Assembly: GCA_029977845.1 (NCBI GenBank)
Contig: JAPOKC010000004.1
Span: 36,872-100,871 of the forward strand
From: Mycobacteriaceae bacterium
Lineage (GTDB): Bacteria; Actinomycetota; Actinomycetes; Mycobacteriales; Mycobacteriaceae
Length of the DNA stretch: 64,000 nt
Direction of reading: 5' to 3'
The position numbers and the translations under genes were made by a program. Positions 1 through 11,682 of the stretch are shown here, piece by piece. The stretch's first letter is position 1. Every line of letters begins with the position of its first letter. The notes below the pieces were generated by a model. It worked only from the letters and a program-made list of their open reading frames with translations, was not told the DNA's origin and searched no databases.

Positions 1-1
1 G

Positions 2-985
2 GACGACATCAAGAAGGCTCTGGCGGCATCGACCATGAGCCAGATCGGCTACATGGTGCTGGCCGCCGGACTCGGACCGGCCGGCTACGCGGTGGCCATC
101 CTGCATCTGCTCACCCACGGCTTCTTCAAGGCCGGGCTGTTCCTCGGCGCCGGTTCGGTCATGCACGCGATGGACGACGAGACCGATATGCGCCGCTACG
201 GCGGATTGCGCGCCGTGCTGCCGATCACCTACGCCACCTTCGGGCTGGGATATCTGGCCATCATCGGGGTGCCCCCGTTCGCGGGCTTCTTCTCCAAGGA
301 CGCCATCATCGAGGCCGCCGTCAACGCCGGCGGGCTGCGCGGCTGGCTGCTCGGCGGGGCCGCCCTGCTCGGCGCGGCCATCACCGCCTTCTACATGACC
401 CGGGTGATGCTGCTGACGTTCTTCGGCGAGCGGCGCTGGCGATCGACCACGCATCCGCACGAGTCGCCCTCGTCGATGACGGCACCGATGGTGGTGCTGG
501 CCTTCGGCTCGGTGGGCGCCGGCGCGGCGCTCGGCCTGGGACGACTGCAGTCCTGGCTGGAACCCGTTGTGGGGAGCCATGAATCCGCCGAGACAGTGCC
601 GGCCTGGGTGACGACGGTGCTCGCGCTGGCCGCCGTGGCCGTCGGTGTCGCGATCGCCTACCGGCAGTACGCCACCCGGCCGGTGCCGGTCAATCTGCCC
701 CGAGACGTGTCCGCGCTGACGGTGGCGGCCCGGCGCGACCTCTACGGTGACGCGTTCAACGAGGCGGTGTTCATGCGCCCCGGGCAGCTGCTGACCAAGG
801 CCGTCGTCGCAACCGACGAGGGTGTGATCGAAGGCGCAGCCGGCGGGCTCACCTGGTCGATCCGCAGCCTCTCGGACCGCCTGCGCGCCGTGCAGACCGG
901 TTACGCCCGCACCTACGCACTGTCCATGCTCGGCGGCTCGGCGCTGATCGCCGCCGCGGTGCTGTGGATGGCGAAGGGGGCGTGA
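2..985 (+). CDS. nuoL: NADH-quinone oxidoreductase subunit L, C-terminal part (5' end outside window)
   Basis: The reading frame is open from base 2 and begins inside the conserved NuoL segment [19 protein letters not shown], so the gene continues upstream of the window. About 327 residues are visible. The conserved antiporter-like region ([19 protein letters not shown], with the lysine and histidines of the proton path) is followed by several hydrophobic helices and the long C-terminal amphipathic part typical of subunit L. NuoL is a distal proton-pumping membrane subunit of respiratory complex I. It is followed two bases later by nuoM, so this is the end of the nuoA-N operon. Nothing odd was seen. 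Confidence 0.96.
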   Translation, partial: DDIKKALAASTMSQIGYMVLAAGLGPAGYAVAILHLLTHGFFKAGLFLGAGSVMHAMDDETDMRRYGGLRAVLPITYATFGLGYLAIIGVPPFAGFFSKDAIIEAAVNAGGLRGWLLGGAALLGAAITAFYMTRVMLLTFFGERRWRSTTHPHESPSSMTAPMVVLAFGSVGAGAALGLGRLQSWLEPVVGSHESAETVPAWVTTVLALAAVAVGVAIAYRQYATRPVPVNLPRDVSALTVAARRDLYGDAFNEAVFMRPGQLLTKAVVATDEGVIEGAAGGLTWSIRSLSDRLRAVQTGYARTYALSMLGGSALIAAAVLWMAKGA

Positions 986-987
986 CG

Positions 988-2544
988 ATGAACGGCATCC
1001 CGTTGCTCAGCGCACTGTGGGCCCTTCCGGTGCTGGCCGCGTTCCTCATCGTCGCGCTGCCACCGTCGGCGCGTGAGTTCGGCCGCTACGCCGGCCTGCT
1101 CGTGTCGCTGGCCGTGCTGGGCATCGCGATCGCCCTCGCGGCCGGCTTCGACCCCAGCGGTGACCGTTTCCAGTTCGTCGAGGACCATCCGTGGATCCAG
1201 TACCTCGGCGCCGGTTACACCCTCGGCGTGGACGGGATCGCACTGAGCCTGGTGGTGCTGACCGCCGCTCTGGTGCCACTGCTGCTGATCGCCGGCTGGC
1301 ATGAGGCCGACGCCGCGAGCGGCAGGGGCCCACAGGTCTACGTCGCGCTGATGCTGGCCGTCGAGGGCATGGTGATGCTGTCCCTATCGGCGCTGGACAT
1401 CCTGCTGTTCTACATCTTCTTCGAGGCGATGCTGGTGCCGATGTACTTCCTCATCGGCGGGTTCGGCGGCCCGCAACGGGCCCGCGCCGCGGTGCGGTTC
1501 CTGCTGTACAACCTGGCCGGCGGGTTGATCATGCTGGCCGCCGTCGTCGGCATCTATGTGGTGACGTCGAAATCCGACGTGTTCGGAGGCGGCACCTTCG
1601 ACTTCCGGCAGATCACCGATGCGATCAGCGACGGCAGATTCAGCATCGCACCGGCCGTCGCCGCACCGATGTTCCTGGCGTTCATGTTCGCCTTCGCCGT
1701 CAAGGCCCCGTTGTGGCCGTTCCACCGCTGGCTCCCCGACGCCGCGGTGCAGGCCACGCCCGCCTCGGCGGTGTTCATGATGGCGGTGATGGACAAGGTC
1801 GGCACATTCGGCATGCTGCGCTACTGCCTGCCGTTGTTCCCCGGCTCCGCGCAGCAGTTCCGCACCGCGATCATCGTGCTCGCCGTGATCAGCATCGTCT
1901 ATGGGGCGATCGTGGCGATCGGACAGACCGATGTCATGCGATTGATCGTGTACACCTCGATCAGCCACTTCGGCTTCATCATCCTGGGCATCTTCGCGAT
2001 GACCTCCCAGGGCCAGTCCGGGTCAGCGCTCTACATGGTGAGTCACGGCATCTCGACGGCCGCGCTGTTCCTCATCGCGGGCTTCCTGGTGAGCCGTCGC
2101 GGCACCCGCGCGATCGCCGCCTATGGCGGTGTGCAGAAGGTGGCGCCGGTGCTGGCCGGCACCTTCCTGATCGCCGGACTGGCCACCCTGGCACTGCCCG
2201 GCCTGGCTTCCTTCATCAGTGAATTCCTGGTTCTCATCGGCACCTTCACCACCTACCCGGTCTACGCGGTGATCGCCGCCGCCGGTCTGGTGCTCTCGGC
2301 GGTCTACGTGCTGTGGCTCTACCAGCGGCTGATGACAGGACCATTGGCGCAGGGAAATGAACGGGTGAGCGATCTGCGGGCACGCGAACTGGTGGTCGTG
2401 GTGCCGCTCATCGCCGCACTGATCGCCCTGGGCGTCTATCCGCGGATCGCGCTGTCCGTGATCAACCCCGGCGTCGAGCACACCCTCACCGGGATACACG
2501 TGAGCGATCCGGTGCCCACGCTGCGCGCAGGGGGTCAGCGATGA
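988..2544 (+). CDS. nuoM: NADH-quinone oxidoreductase subunit M
   Basis: A 518-residue polytopic membrane protein of the complex I/Mrp antiporter family. Recognisable signatures are the acidic residue in the helix reading LLFYIFFEAMLVPMYFLIG and the lysine/histidine block VKAPLWPFHRWLPDA, both part of the proton channel. The ATG at 988 sits just after the nuoL stop (983-985) behind a G-rich ribosome site. The frame is open to an upstream GTG at 964, but that would overlap nuoL and add residues not seen in the family. The 3' end overlaps nuoN by four bases (ATGA), which implies translational coupling. Confidence 0.96.
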   Translation: MNGIPLLSALWALPVLAAFLIVALPPSAREFGRYAGLLVSLAVLGIAIALAAGFDPSGDRFQFVEDHPWIQYLGAGYTLGVDGIALSLVVLTAALVPLLLIAGWHEADAASGRGPQVYVALMLAVEGMVMLSLSALDILLFYIFFEAMLVPMYFLIGGFGGPQRARAAVRFLLYNLAGGLIMLAAVVGIYVVTSKSDVFGGGTFDFRQITDAISDGRFSIAPAVAAPMFLAFMFAFAVKAPLWPFHRWLPDAAVQATPASAVFMMAVMDKVGTFGMLRYCLPLFPGSAQQFRTAIIVLAVISIVYGAIVAIGQTDVMRLIVYTSISHFGFIILGIFAMTSQGQSGSALYMVSHGISTAALFLIAGFLVSRRGTRAIAAYGGVQKVAPVLAGTFLIAGLATLALPGLASFISEFLVLIGTFTTYPVYAVIAAAGLVLSAVYVLWLYQRLMTGPLAQGNERVSDLRARELVVVVPLIAALIALGVYPRIALSVINPGVEHTLTGIHVSDPVPTLRAGGQR

Positions 2545-4115
2545 CCGCTCCGAGTATCGAGTACGGCCTGCTGTCGCCGGTGCTGATCGTGTTCGGCGTC
2601 GCGATCGCCGGGGTGCTGGTCGAGGCGTTCCTGTCCTGGCGGTCACGCTACGCGGTGCAGGTCGCGCTGTCGCTGGCCGGACTGGCCGCCGCCTTCGTCG
2701 CACTGGCCGTGATCTACCCGCGGGCCGGTGGCGGCACGCTGGCGGCGGTCGGCGCCGTAACGGTGGACAGACCCGCGCTGTTCATGCAGGGCACTCTGGT
2801 GCTGGTCGCATTCCTCAGCGTGCTGCTCATCGCCGAACGGACCCCCGCCTATCCCAAGCCGGCCGAAACCGATTCCCGCCGTAGGGGTTTGGACGCCTTC
2901 ACTCCGCAGGCCTCCGCGGTGCCGGGCAGTGTCGCAGAGTTGGTCGCCACCAAGGCCGGCGCAGCGCAGACCGAGGTGTTCCCGCTGACGATGTTCTCGG
3001 TCGGCGGCATGATGCTCTTCCCCGCCGCCGGTGATCTGCTGACCATGTTCGTGGCGCTGGAGGTCTTCTCGCTTCCGCTGTATCTGATGTGCGGACTGGC
3101 CCGGCACCGCCGGCTGCTCTCGCAGGAGGCGGCGATGAAGTACTTCCTGCTGGGCGCGTTCTCCTCGGCGATCTTCCTCTACGGCATGGCCATGCTCTAC
3201 GGCTTCGCCGGCACCCTGAGCATCACCGGTATCGCCTCGGCTGTGCAGACCCAGACCGCCAACACCGAACTGGCCCTGGTCGGCTCCGCACTCGTCACCG
3301 TCGGCCTGCTGTTCAAGGTCAGCGCGGCGCCGTTCCACGCCTGGGTCCCCGACGTGTATCAGGGCGCGCCGACCCCGATCGTCGCGTTCATGGCGGCCGG
3401 CACCAAGATCGCCGCGTTCGGCGCGCTGCTGCGAATCTTCTACGTCGCACTGCCGGCGCTGAAGGACCGATGGAGTCCGGTGCTGTGGGCGGTGGCGATC
3501 CTGACCATGGCGGTCGGCACCATCACCGCGGTCACCCAGCGTGACGTGAAGCGTCTGCTGGGTTATTCGGCGGTGGCACACACCGGTTTCATCCTCACCG
3601 GCGTGATCGCGCTCAACCGCAGCGGGCTGACCGGCACGCTGTTCTATCTGGCGGCCTACGGGATCGCCTCGGTCGGCGCGTTCGCGTTGGTCAGCACCGT
3701 GCGCGGGCGCGACGGGATGGAGCAGACCGGATTCGACCGCTGGGCCGGACTGGGCAAGCGGTTCCCGGTGACCGCCGCGGTGTTCGCGTTGTTCCTGCTG
3801 TCCTTCGCCGGTATCCCGCTGACGAGCGGGTTCATCAGCAAGTTCTCGGTGTTCAAGGCCGCCGCCGAGAGCGGGGCCGCCCCACTGGTGGTGGTGGGCG
3901 TGCTGGCCAGCGCGGTGGCCGCCTACTTCTACATCCGGGTCATCGTGCTGATGTTCTTCACCGACCCGCCCGCCGAAGCGCCCGAGGTCCGCCCGCCGAG
4001 TCCGATGACCGTCACGGTGATCGGCCTGGCCCTGCTGATCACGTTCATCCTCGGCATCCTGCCGCAACCGGTGCTCGACATCGCCGATCAGGCCGCACGG
4101 TTCTTCACCCCCTGA
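2541..4115 (+). CDS. nuoN: NADH-quinone oxidoreductase subunit N
   Basis: A 524-residue polytopic membrane protein, the last gene of the nuo operon. Family features include the acidic helix around FVALEVFSLPLYLMCGLARH, the motif KVSAAPFHAWVPDVYQGAPT, and RDVKRLLGYSAVAHTGFIL, all characteristic of the third antiporter-like subunit of complex I. The start codon overlaps the nuoM stop as ATGA. A hydrophilic insert near residues 95-140 is rich in Pro, Ala and Arg and falls between predicted helices; such inserts occur in actinobacterial NuoN. Ordinary housekeeping gene. Confidence 0.96.
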   Translation: MTAPSIEYGLLSPVLIVFGVAIAGVLVEAFLSWRSRYAVQVALSLAGLAAAFVALAVIYPRAGGGTLAAVGAVTVDRPALFMQGTLVLVAFLSVLLIAERTPAYPKPAETDSRRRGLDAFTPQASAVPGSVAELVATKAGAAQTEVFPLTMFSVGGMMLFPAAGDLLTMFVALEVFSLPLYLMCGLARHRRLLSQEAAMKYFLLGAFSSAIFLYGMAMLYGFAGTLSITGIASAVQTQTANTELALVGSALVTVGLLFKVSAAPFHAWVPDVYQGAPTPIVAFMAAGTKIAAFGALLRIFYVALPALKDRWSPVLWAVAILTMAVGTITAVTQRDVKRLLGYSAVAHTGFILTGVIALNRSGLTGTLFYLAAYGIASVGAFALVSTVRGRDGMEQTGFDRWAGLGKRFPVTAAVFALFLLSFAGIPLTSGFISKFSVFKAAAESGAAPLVVVGVLASAVAAYFYIRVIVLMFFTDPPAEAPEVRPPSPMTVTVIGLALLITFILGILPQPVLDIADQAARFFTP

Positions 4116-4130
4116 CGCCCAAACCAACAA

Positions 4131-6255
<2,125 letters not shown>

Positions 6256-7371
6256 GTGATCGGCCCGCTCGACGAGTACCCCGTCCATCAGGTCCCCCAG
6301 CCGATCGCCTGGCCGGGCAACTCCGACCGCAACTTCTACGACCGGTCCTATTTCAACGCCCACGACCGCAGCGGCGACATCTTCGTCATCACCGGCATCG
6401 GCTACTACCCCAGCCTCGGAGTCAAGGACGCCTTCGTGTTGGTCAGACGCGGCGACGAGCAGACCGCGGTGCACCTGTCCGACGCGATCGACCAGAACCG
6501 GCTGCATCAGCATGTCAACGGCTATCACCTCGACGTGGTCGATCCACTGCAGACCATCCGCATCGTGATGGAGGAGACCGAGGGCATCGCCGTCGACCTC
6601 ACCTGGGAGGGTCTGTTCCCGGTCGTCCAGGAGCAACGGCACATGATGCGCTCGGGCGCCAAGGTCACCCTCGACGCGCAACGCTTCGCCCAACTCGGCA
6701 CCTGGAGCGGCGGACTGGTGATCGACGGTCAGGACATCGCAGTGGACCCGGCCACCTGGATCGGCACCCGGGACCGGTCCTGGGGCATCCGCCCGATCGG
6801 TGAACCCGAACCGGCCGGCCGTCCCGCCGATCCCCCCTTCGAGGGTATGTGGTGGCTGTATGTGCCGATGGCCTTCGAACAGTTCGCGATCGTCATCATC
6901 ATCCAGGAGGAACCGAACGGGTTCCGCAGCATGAACGACTGCACCCGGATTTGGAAGGACGGACGGATCGAACAGCTCGGCTGGCCGCGGGTGCGGATCC
7001 ATTACCGTTCCGGCACAAGGATTCCCACCGGCGCGACCATCGAGGCCACCGATTCTGACGGCAACCCGCTGCGCTTCGAGATCGAGTCCAAGCTTCCGGT
7101 GCCCATCCACGTCGGCGGCGGCTACGGCGGGGACTCGGACTGGACCCATGGGGTGTGGCGCGGCGAGAAGTTCACCGAGCGGCTCACCTACGACATGACG
7201 GATCCGGCCGTCATCGGCCGCTCTGACTTCGGCGTCATCGACCACGTCGGCCGGGCGCTGTGTTACGGCAGTTCCCGGACACCCGAGGAGGGCTGGGGTC
7301 TGTTCGAGCACGGCGCACTCGGTCGCCACGACCCGTCGGGGTTCGCCGACTGGCTCACCGTCGCACCGTAG
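6256..7371 (+). CDS. Conserved mycobacterial protein, Rv3169-like
   Basis: A 371-residue soluble protein with no signal peptide or membrane segment. It starts with GTG immediately after the stop of the kinase-like gene, so the two form an operon. The protein is rich in beta-prone stretches, Trp and Asp/Gly turns, and has repeated motifs such as TWEGLFP and GMWWLYVPMAFEQF. I recognise it only by gene order and general resemblance to the hypothetical protein Rv3169 that follows Rv3168 in M. tuberculosis. No catalytic motif is evident and no function is assigned. It ends one base before the convergent LLM gene. Confidence 0.8.
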   Translation: MIGPLDEYPVHQVPQPIAWPGNSDRNFYDRSYFNAHDRSGDIFVITGIGYYPSLGVKDAFVLVRRGDEQTAVHLSDAIDQNRLHQHVNGYHLDVVDPLQTIRIVMEETEGIAVDLTWEGLFPVVQEQRHMMRSGAKVTLDAQRFAQLGTWSGGLVIDGQDIAVDPATWIGTRDRSWGIRPIGEPEPAGRPADPPFEGMWWLYVPMAFEQFAIVIIIQEEPNGFRSMNDCTRIWKDGRIEQLGWPRVRIHYRSGTRIPTGATIEATDSDGNPLRFEIESKLPVPIHVGGGYGGDSDWTHGVWRGEKFTERLTYDMTDPAVIGRSDFGVIDHVGRALCYGSSRTPEEGWGLFEHGALGRHDPSGFADWLTVAP

Positions 7372-8346
7372 TCAGCGCAGTTCGTCGACGATCTCGGCGA
7401 GCGTGTCCACCGGGATCGGCCCGGGCTGATACAGGCACAGGGTCTCGCCGATCCCCTCGCAGCGCGCCCGGATGTGCTCGGCGATCTCCCGTGGCGTGCC
7501 GCACGCGGCGATGGTGTGCAACACCTCGTCGGTGATCAGTCCACCCATCTCGGCCCAGCGGCCCTGTTTGGACAGCGCGTTGAGTTCCGGCTGCAGATCC
7601 CCCCAGCCGTGCACCTCGAGCACCGGCCGGTAGGCCGGTGTGCTCCCGTAGAACGCCAGCAGTCGCCGCGCGGCCGTGTGAGCTTCATCGTTGACGCCCG
7701 CCGACACGATGACTTCCGGCACCACGGCGAAGCCGCTGCGCCCCGCCAGTCCTTCGCGCACCATCGGCATGGTGACCTCGTGCAGGAACTTCGTCGACGA
7801 GAACGGCATCACCAGAAGTCCGTCGGCGCATTCGGCCACCGCCCGGGTCAGCTTCGGCCCCAGGGCTCCGACGTAGATCGGCGGCGGCCCAAAGGGATTG
7901 GGCCCCGGGTTGAACGTCGGCGTCATCAGGGTGTGCCGGTAGAAATCGCCGCGGAAGTCCAGCCGCTCGCCGCTCTCCCACGCCGCGAAGATCGCCCGCA
8001 GCGCGCCGACCAGTTCCCACATCCGGGCCACCGGCCGGTCGAACGCCGCGCCGTAGCGCTTCTCGATCTGGGTGCGGATCTGGGTGCCCAGACCGAGGGT
8101 GAACCGGCCGCCGCTGATCAGCTGATGGTCGTAGGCCTGGTGTGCCAGCTGGATCGGATTGCGCGGGAAGGCGATCGCCACATTGGTCATCAGGTCCAGG
8201 CCGCCCACGGTGGAGGCCAGGGTCAGTGGAGCGAACACGTCGTGCGGCCCCTCGAAGGTGAACACCCCCGATGCGCCGGCCTCGCGCAGCGCGCGGGCCC
8301 GCTCGATCGCCTCAGTGGGCCCGTAGAGGGCAGTCAGGACTTTCAC
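7372..8346 (-). CDS. LLM-class (probably F420-dependent) oxidoreductase
   Basis: A 324-residue luciferase-like TIM-barrel protein. Family hallmarks are the N-terminal strand MKVLTAL, the segment NPIQLAHQAYDHQLISGGRFTLGLG (read as two motifs, LAHQAYDHQ and SGGRFTLGLG), GPPPIYVGALGPKLTRAVAECADG, and a C-terminal GTPREIAEHIRAR. In mycobacteria this group uses coenzyme F420, which is an inference here. The substrate is unknown. It starts with GTG and faces aofH across 25 bases. I do not recall an equivalent between Rv3169 and aofH in M. tuberculosis, so it may be an insertion into otherwise conserved gene order. Confidence 0.85.
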   Translation of the reverse strand: MKVLTALYGPTEAIERARALREAGASGVFTFEGPHDVFAPLTLASTVGGLDLMTNVAIAFPRNPIQLAHQAYDHQLISGGRFTLGLGTQIRTQIEKRYGAAFDRPVARMWELVGALRAIFAAWESGERLDFRGDFYRHTLMTPTFNPGPNPFGPPPIYVGALGPKLTRAVAECADGLLVMPFSSTKFLHEVTMPMVREGLAGRSGFAVVPEVIVSAGVNDEAHTAARRLLAFYGSTPAYRPVLEVHGWGDLQPELNALSKQGRWAEMGGLITDEVLHTIAACGTPREIAEHIRARCEGIGETLCLYQPGPIPVDTLAEIVDELR

Positions 8347-8371
8347 GGTTCCCCCACCCTAGTGTGGAGTC

Positions 8372-9709
8372 ATGGCACACGACGTGGTGGTGATCGGAGC
8401 CGGACTTGCCGGGCTGACGGCGGCACGCGAGTTGACCGGCATGGGATTCGACGTGGTGGTGCTCGAGGGCCGCGACCGGGTGGGTGGGCGCACCGCACCG
8501 GCCACGCTCGCCGGGGTGCCGATCGACCGTGGCGCATCCTTCGTCGGCCCCACCCAGGACGCGGTGCTCAAACTCGCCGCGGACCTGGGGTGTGAGACCA
8601 CCCCGACCTACTCGCAGGGCGCCAACCTGATCCGCTGGCGCGGTGCGGTGCATCGCTATCACGGCACCATCCCCAAACTCGGTCTCATCGGACTGCTCGA
8701 CATCGGCCGCATCCAATGGCAGTTCGAACGCATCACCCGCACGATCAGCATCAGCGAACCGTGGACATCGGCCAAGGCCGCCGAGTGGGACGCAATCAGC
8801 CTCGGCGACTGGCTGCGCTCGGTGCGCGCCACCAAAGGCTCGCGCGACCTGATGGCGATCATGTCGAAGGTGACCTGGGGTGCCCAACCCGACGAGGTTT
8901 CGATGCTGCACGCTCTGCGCTATGTCAAGACCTCCGGCGGTATGGACCGCATGCTCGATACCGTCGGCGGTGCCCAACAGGATCACTTCACTGGTGGCAG
9001 CCACCAGATGTCGGCCCGCATCGCCGACGAACTCGGCACACGAATAACCCTGGGCGCCAGGGTTTCCCGCCTCGAATGGTCAACGGATGCCGTCGCAGTG
9101 CACTCATCGGCGGGTGTGGTGGAGGGCCGTCGCGCCATCATCGCCGTCGCGCCCGCACAGCGACACGACATCGACATCGCACCCGCACTGCCGATCGAAC
9201 ACCAGCAGTTGACGCAGCGCTGGCCACTGGGCGCGCTGACCAAGGCCTACGCCGCCTACCCCACCCCGTTCTGGCGCAGTAAAGGCCTGTCCGGGCAGGG
9301 ACTCTCCGACGAAGGTCCGGTGTTCATCACCTTCGACGTCAGCCCCCCTGAAGGAGGCCCGGGAATCCTGCTGGGATTCACCGACCCGCGCGGTTTCGAC
9401 GCGCTGCCCGACGATCAGCGCCGCACAAAGGCGGTGGAATGCTTCACCGCACTGTTCGGCGAGGAGGCCGCCGACCCCATCGACTATCTCGACCAGCGCT
9501 GGGGCGCTGAGACTTTCGCACCCGGCGGCCCGACGGCCGCGGTGCCACCCGGATCGTGGACGCAGTTCGGACCGCTACTGCGCCGTCCGGTGGGTCCGCT
9601 GCACTGGGCCGGCACCGAGACCGCCGACGAATGGACCGGATTCATGGACGGCGCGGTGCGCTCCGGGCAGCGCGCGGCCGCCGAGGTTGCGGCGTTGCTC
9701 AGGAACTGA
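8372..9709 (+). CDS. aofH: Flavin-containing amine oxidase
   Basis: A 445-residue FAD enzyme of the monoamine oxidase family. The N-terminal dinucleotide motif [17 protein letters not shown] is followed by [13 protein letters not shown], which binds the ADP part of FAD, and the C-terminal flavin motif reads [19 protein letters not shown]. The reaction would be oxidative deamination of an amine to an aldehyde with production of hydrogen peroxide. Position and sequence agree with AofH (Rv3170) of M. tuberculosis, upstream of the hydrolase gene hpx. The last 11 bases overlap the convergent hydrolase gene. Confidence 0.88.
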   Translation: MAHDVVVIGAGLAGLTAARELTGMGFDVVVLEGRDRVGGRTAPATLAGVPIDRGASFVGPTQDAVLKLAADLGCETTPTYSQGANLIRWRGAVHRYHGTIPKLGLIGLLDIGRIQWQFERITRTISISEPWTSAKAAEWDAISLGDWLRSVRATKGSRDLMAIMSKVTWGAQPDEVSMLHALRYVKTSGGMDRMLDTVGGAQQDHFTGGSHQMSARIADELGTRITLGARVSRLEWSTDAVAVHSSAGVVEGRRAIIAVAPAQRHDIDIAPALPIEHQQLTQRWPLGALTKAYAAYPTPFWRSKGLSGQGLSDEGPVFITFDVSPPEGGPGILLGFTDPRGFDALPDDQRRTKAVECFTALFGEEAADPIDYLDQRWGAETFAPGGPTAAVPPGSWTQFGPLLRRPVGPLHWAGTETADEWTGFMDGAVRSGQRAAAEVAALLRN

Positions 9710-10631
9710 TCCGCTGCGCCGGCGCAGCGGTGGCGACCAGATCGCGCAGATGACCGTTGACATCGGCCGGATGCTCCAGGATTGCGCAGTGTCCGCCCGG
9801 CATCTCGACGAGCTCGACCAGATTCGGTGCGTCCTCGGCGATCTTGCGCGCCTGACACATCGGCAACAACCGGTCGTCGGTGCTGCCGATCACCAGCGTC
9901 GGCACGGTCAGTCCGCTGATGTCGATGTGCACCTTCGGGCCCATCTCGTCGACGAGGACCCGCGCCCACCCACCGCGGCCGGCGGCGGGAGTGGCGGAGA
10001 AAAGGTCGTGCAGGTAGCGCGCGATCGCCGGATCGGCGCCGGCGCCGACGGCCATCATCTTCAGGAAGCGCATGCTGCCGGGCTGGGTGCCGTAGACCAG
10101 CGGGGCGCCGCCGACGGAACGAATCATGCTGCGCGCCGCGGCGATCCGGGCCGACTTGAGCATGCCCGGGACCCGCAGCAGCTTGATCTTGTCCAGCAGA
10201 TCCCCGGTGGTCGTATTGATCAGCGCGACGGCGTCAGCACGCTCGGCCACCCGGTCGCGGAAGCGATCCGCCCACGCGCTGATGGCGATACCGCCCATCG
10301 AATGCCCGGCGATCACGGCACGTTCGCCGGGATGCAGATTGGCGGCCAGTACGGCGTCGAGATCGGAGGCCAGGTGATCAAGGCTGTATGCCGACGCCTG
10401 CGGCACACCGCTGCGGCCGTGGCCACGGTGGTCGTAGGCGATCACCCGGAAGTCGCGGGCCAGATCGTTGATCTGCTCGTGCCAGACCTTCAGCGAGCAG
10501 GTGATGCCATGGGCCAGCACGATCGGGTAACCGTCATTGGGGCCGAAGACCTCGGTGTGCAACCGGGTGCCGTCGTGACCGTGCACGATCATCGTCTTGC
10601 TCGGCGGCAGGGTGGGCGCCAAGGCGGTCAT
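9699..10631 (-). CDS. hpx: Alpha/beta-hydrolase (annotated non-haem haloperoxidase type)
   Basis: A 310-residue alpha/beta-hydrolase. The oxyanion region [13 protein letters not shown], the strand [13 protein letters not shown], the nucleophile elbow GHSMGG and the C-terminal histidine in [11 protein letters not shown] form a complete Ser-Asp-His triad, with the acid likely in [11 protein letters not shown]. It matches in order and type the gene called hpx (Rv3171c) downstream of aofH in M. tuberculosis. Haloperoxidase activity is historically annotated for such proteins but hydrolysis of an ester or epoxide is equally likely. No signal peptide is visible. The 3' end overlaps aofH by 11 bases. 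Confidence 0.82.
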   Translation of the reverse strand: MTALAPTLPPSKTMIVHGHDGTRLHTEVFGPNDGYPIVLAHGITCSLKVWHEQINDLARDFRVIAYDHRGHGRSGVPQASAYSLDHLASDLDAVLAANLHPGERAVIAGHSMGGIAISAWADRFRDRVAERADAVALINTTTGDLLDKIKLLRVPGMLKSARIAAARSMIRSVGGAPLVYGTQPGSMRFLKMMAVGAGADPAIARYLHDLFSATPAAGRGGWARVLVDEMGPKVHIDISGLTVPTLVIGSTDDRLLPMCQARKIAEDAPNLVELVEMPGGHCAILEHPADVNGHLRDLVATAAPAQRISS

Positions 10632-10865
10632 GTCGCTCCTAGCCGGGCGGCCACGCCGCCGCCCGATTCGAGAGGGTAACCGTTCTTACGCCCCCGATCA
10701 CGGATACCGGAGATTCCAGCGCGTCAACCGGCCGTCACACCAGCCACATGAGCATCATCGTTTTCTCTCAATCCACATAATCGCCAGAAACGCACTACAG
10801 CGACTTAACACAGAGTACATTTTGTTTGCCAGTCCGGCGCCCACCCGAACGGAGAACCCTCGATA
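10632..10865. promoter_or_regulatory. Divergent intergenic region, AT-rich by local standards
   Basis: This 234-base gap between hpx and the LGFP lipoprotein holds no credible gene. The part nearest the lipoprotein (about 10745-10830) is clearly more AT-rich than its surroundings. A purine-rich ribosome site (GGAGAA near 10850) lies about 10 bases before the ATG at 10866. Promoters for both genes are expected here, but no consensus pair is convincing. Confidence 0.5.
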
Positions 10866-11576
10866 ATGAACACCACCATGGCCCGCGCCGCAGCCGCGGC
10901 CGGCGGTATCGCCGTCGCGGCCGCCTTCGTCGTCAGCTGCTCGGCCACCAAGGAGGCGGCCAAGGAGGCCGCCTCAAGCGCCTCGAGCATCGGCTCATCG
11001 GCGGCCAGCGCGGCCGGAAGCGCGGCGAGCAGCGCGGCCAGTGCCGCGGGCAGTGCCGCCAGCAGTGCCGGCAGTGCGGCGGGAAGTGCGGCCAGCAGCG
11101 CGGCCAGCGCAGCCGGAAGCGCGGCCAGCAGCGGCGCCAGCGTCGCCTCCAGCGTCGTCTCCTCGGTGCTCAACGGCGCGCCCACCACACTGAATGTTCC
11201 TGGTATCGGCGATGTTTCACTCGACGGCCCGGCCGCGGCGGCCTACACCAAGGCCGGTGGCGCCACCAGCCTCGGCGCTCCGACCGCAGCCCCGAAGAAG
11301 GTCGGAGACGGCACCGAGTACGCCTTCGCCAACGGCACGTTGTTCGAGACGCCGTCCAAGGGCGTCTATCTCGTCCAGGGCGAGATCCTCAAGAACTACC
11401 TCGGCGCGCAGGGCGGCCCGGCGGGAGCGCTGGGCTGGCCGACGGCTGACGAGACCCAGACCGGCGGGGGCGACAAGGTCGCCGGCGGTGGCTGGATCAG
11501 CGAGTTCGAACACGGCACCATCACCTGGCTCAACGACGGCAAGGGCAACTTCTCCGAGACCGTCACCAAGAAGTAG
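10866..11576 (+). CDS. LGFP-domain lipoprotein with Ala/Ser 11-residue repeats
   Basis: A 236-residue exported protein. An alanine-rich signal peptide ends in a lipobox (FVVSC, lipidated Cys25). After a KEAAKEAAS linker come four copies of an 11-residue Ala/Ser/Gly repeat (residues 45-88). The C-terminal half (about 125-225) contains LGFP-type repeats seen in actinobacterial cell-wall proteins, with motifs TSLGAPT, EYAFANGTLFET and GALGWPTADE. The likely arrangement is a lipid anchor, a rod-like Ala/Ser stalk and a wall- or envelope-binding head. The role is unknown. A strong terminator follows. Confidence 0.85.
   Translation: MNTTMARAAAAAGGIAVAAAFVVSCSATKEAAKEAASSASSIGSSAASAAGSAASSAASAAGSAASSAGSAAGSAASSAASAAGSAASSGASVASSVVSSVLNGAPTTLNVPGIGDVSLDGPAAAAYTKAGGATSLGAPTAAPKKVGDGTEYAFANGTLFETPSKGVYLVQGEILKNYLGAQGGPAGALGWPTADETQTGGGDKVAGGGWISEFEHGTITWLNDGKGNFSETVTKK
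10998..11129 (+). repeat. Four tandem 33-base units encoding an 11-residue Ala/Ser repeat
   Basis: Residues 45-55, 56-66, 67-77 and 78-88 of the lipoprotein read SAASAAGSAAS, identical in copies 1, 2 and 4 and with one Ala-to-Gly change in copy 3. The DNA copies differ at third positions, so the peptide period rather than the DNA is what is conserved. Confidence 0.85.
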
Positions 11577-11591
11577 AAACCGCAGGAAACG

Positions 11592-11624
11592 GGCCCCGGG
11601 GTACCTCCCGGGGCCGGATTTTTT
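11592..11624 (+). terminator. Rho-independent terminator after the LGFP lipoprotein
   Basis: Perfect 9-bp stem GGCCCCGGG (11592-11600) with CCCGGGGCC (11607-11615), 6-base loop, followed by GGATTTTTT. It starts 16 bases after the stop codon. Confidence 0.85.
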
Positions 11625-11682
11625 CGCTGTCAGCGGAGCGTCGGTGGCTAACGGGGCTTCCGGGCCGGGCGATAATCAGGTC

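Noticed and set aside
964..987. Longer nuoM start at the GTG at 964
   Set aside because: It would overlap nuoL by 22 bases and add residues not typical of NuoM; the ATG at 988 has a good ribosome site.
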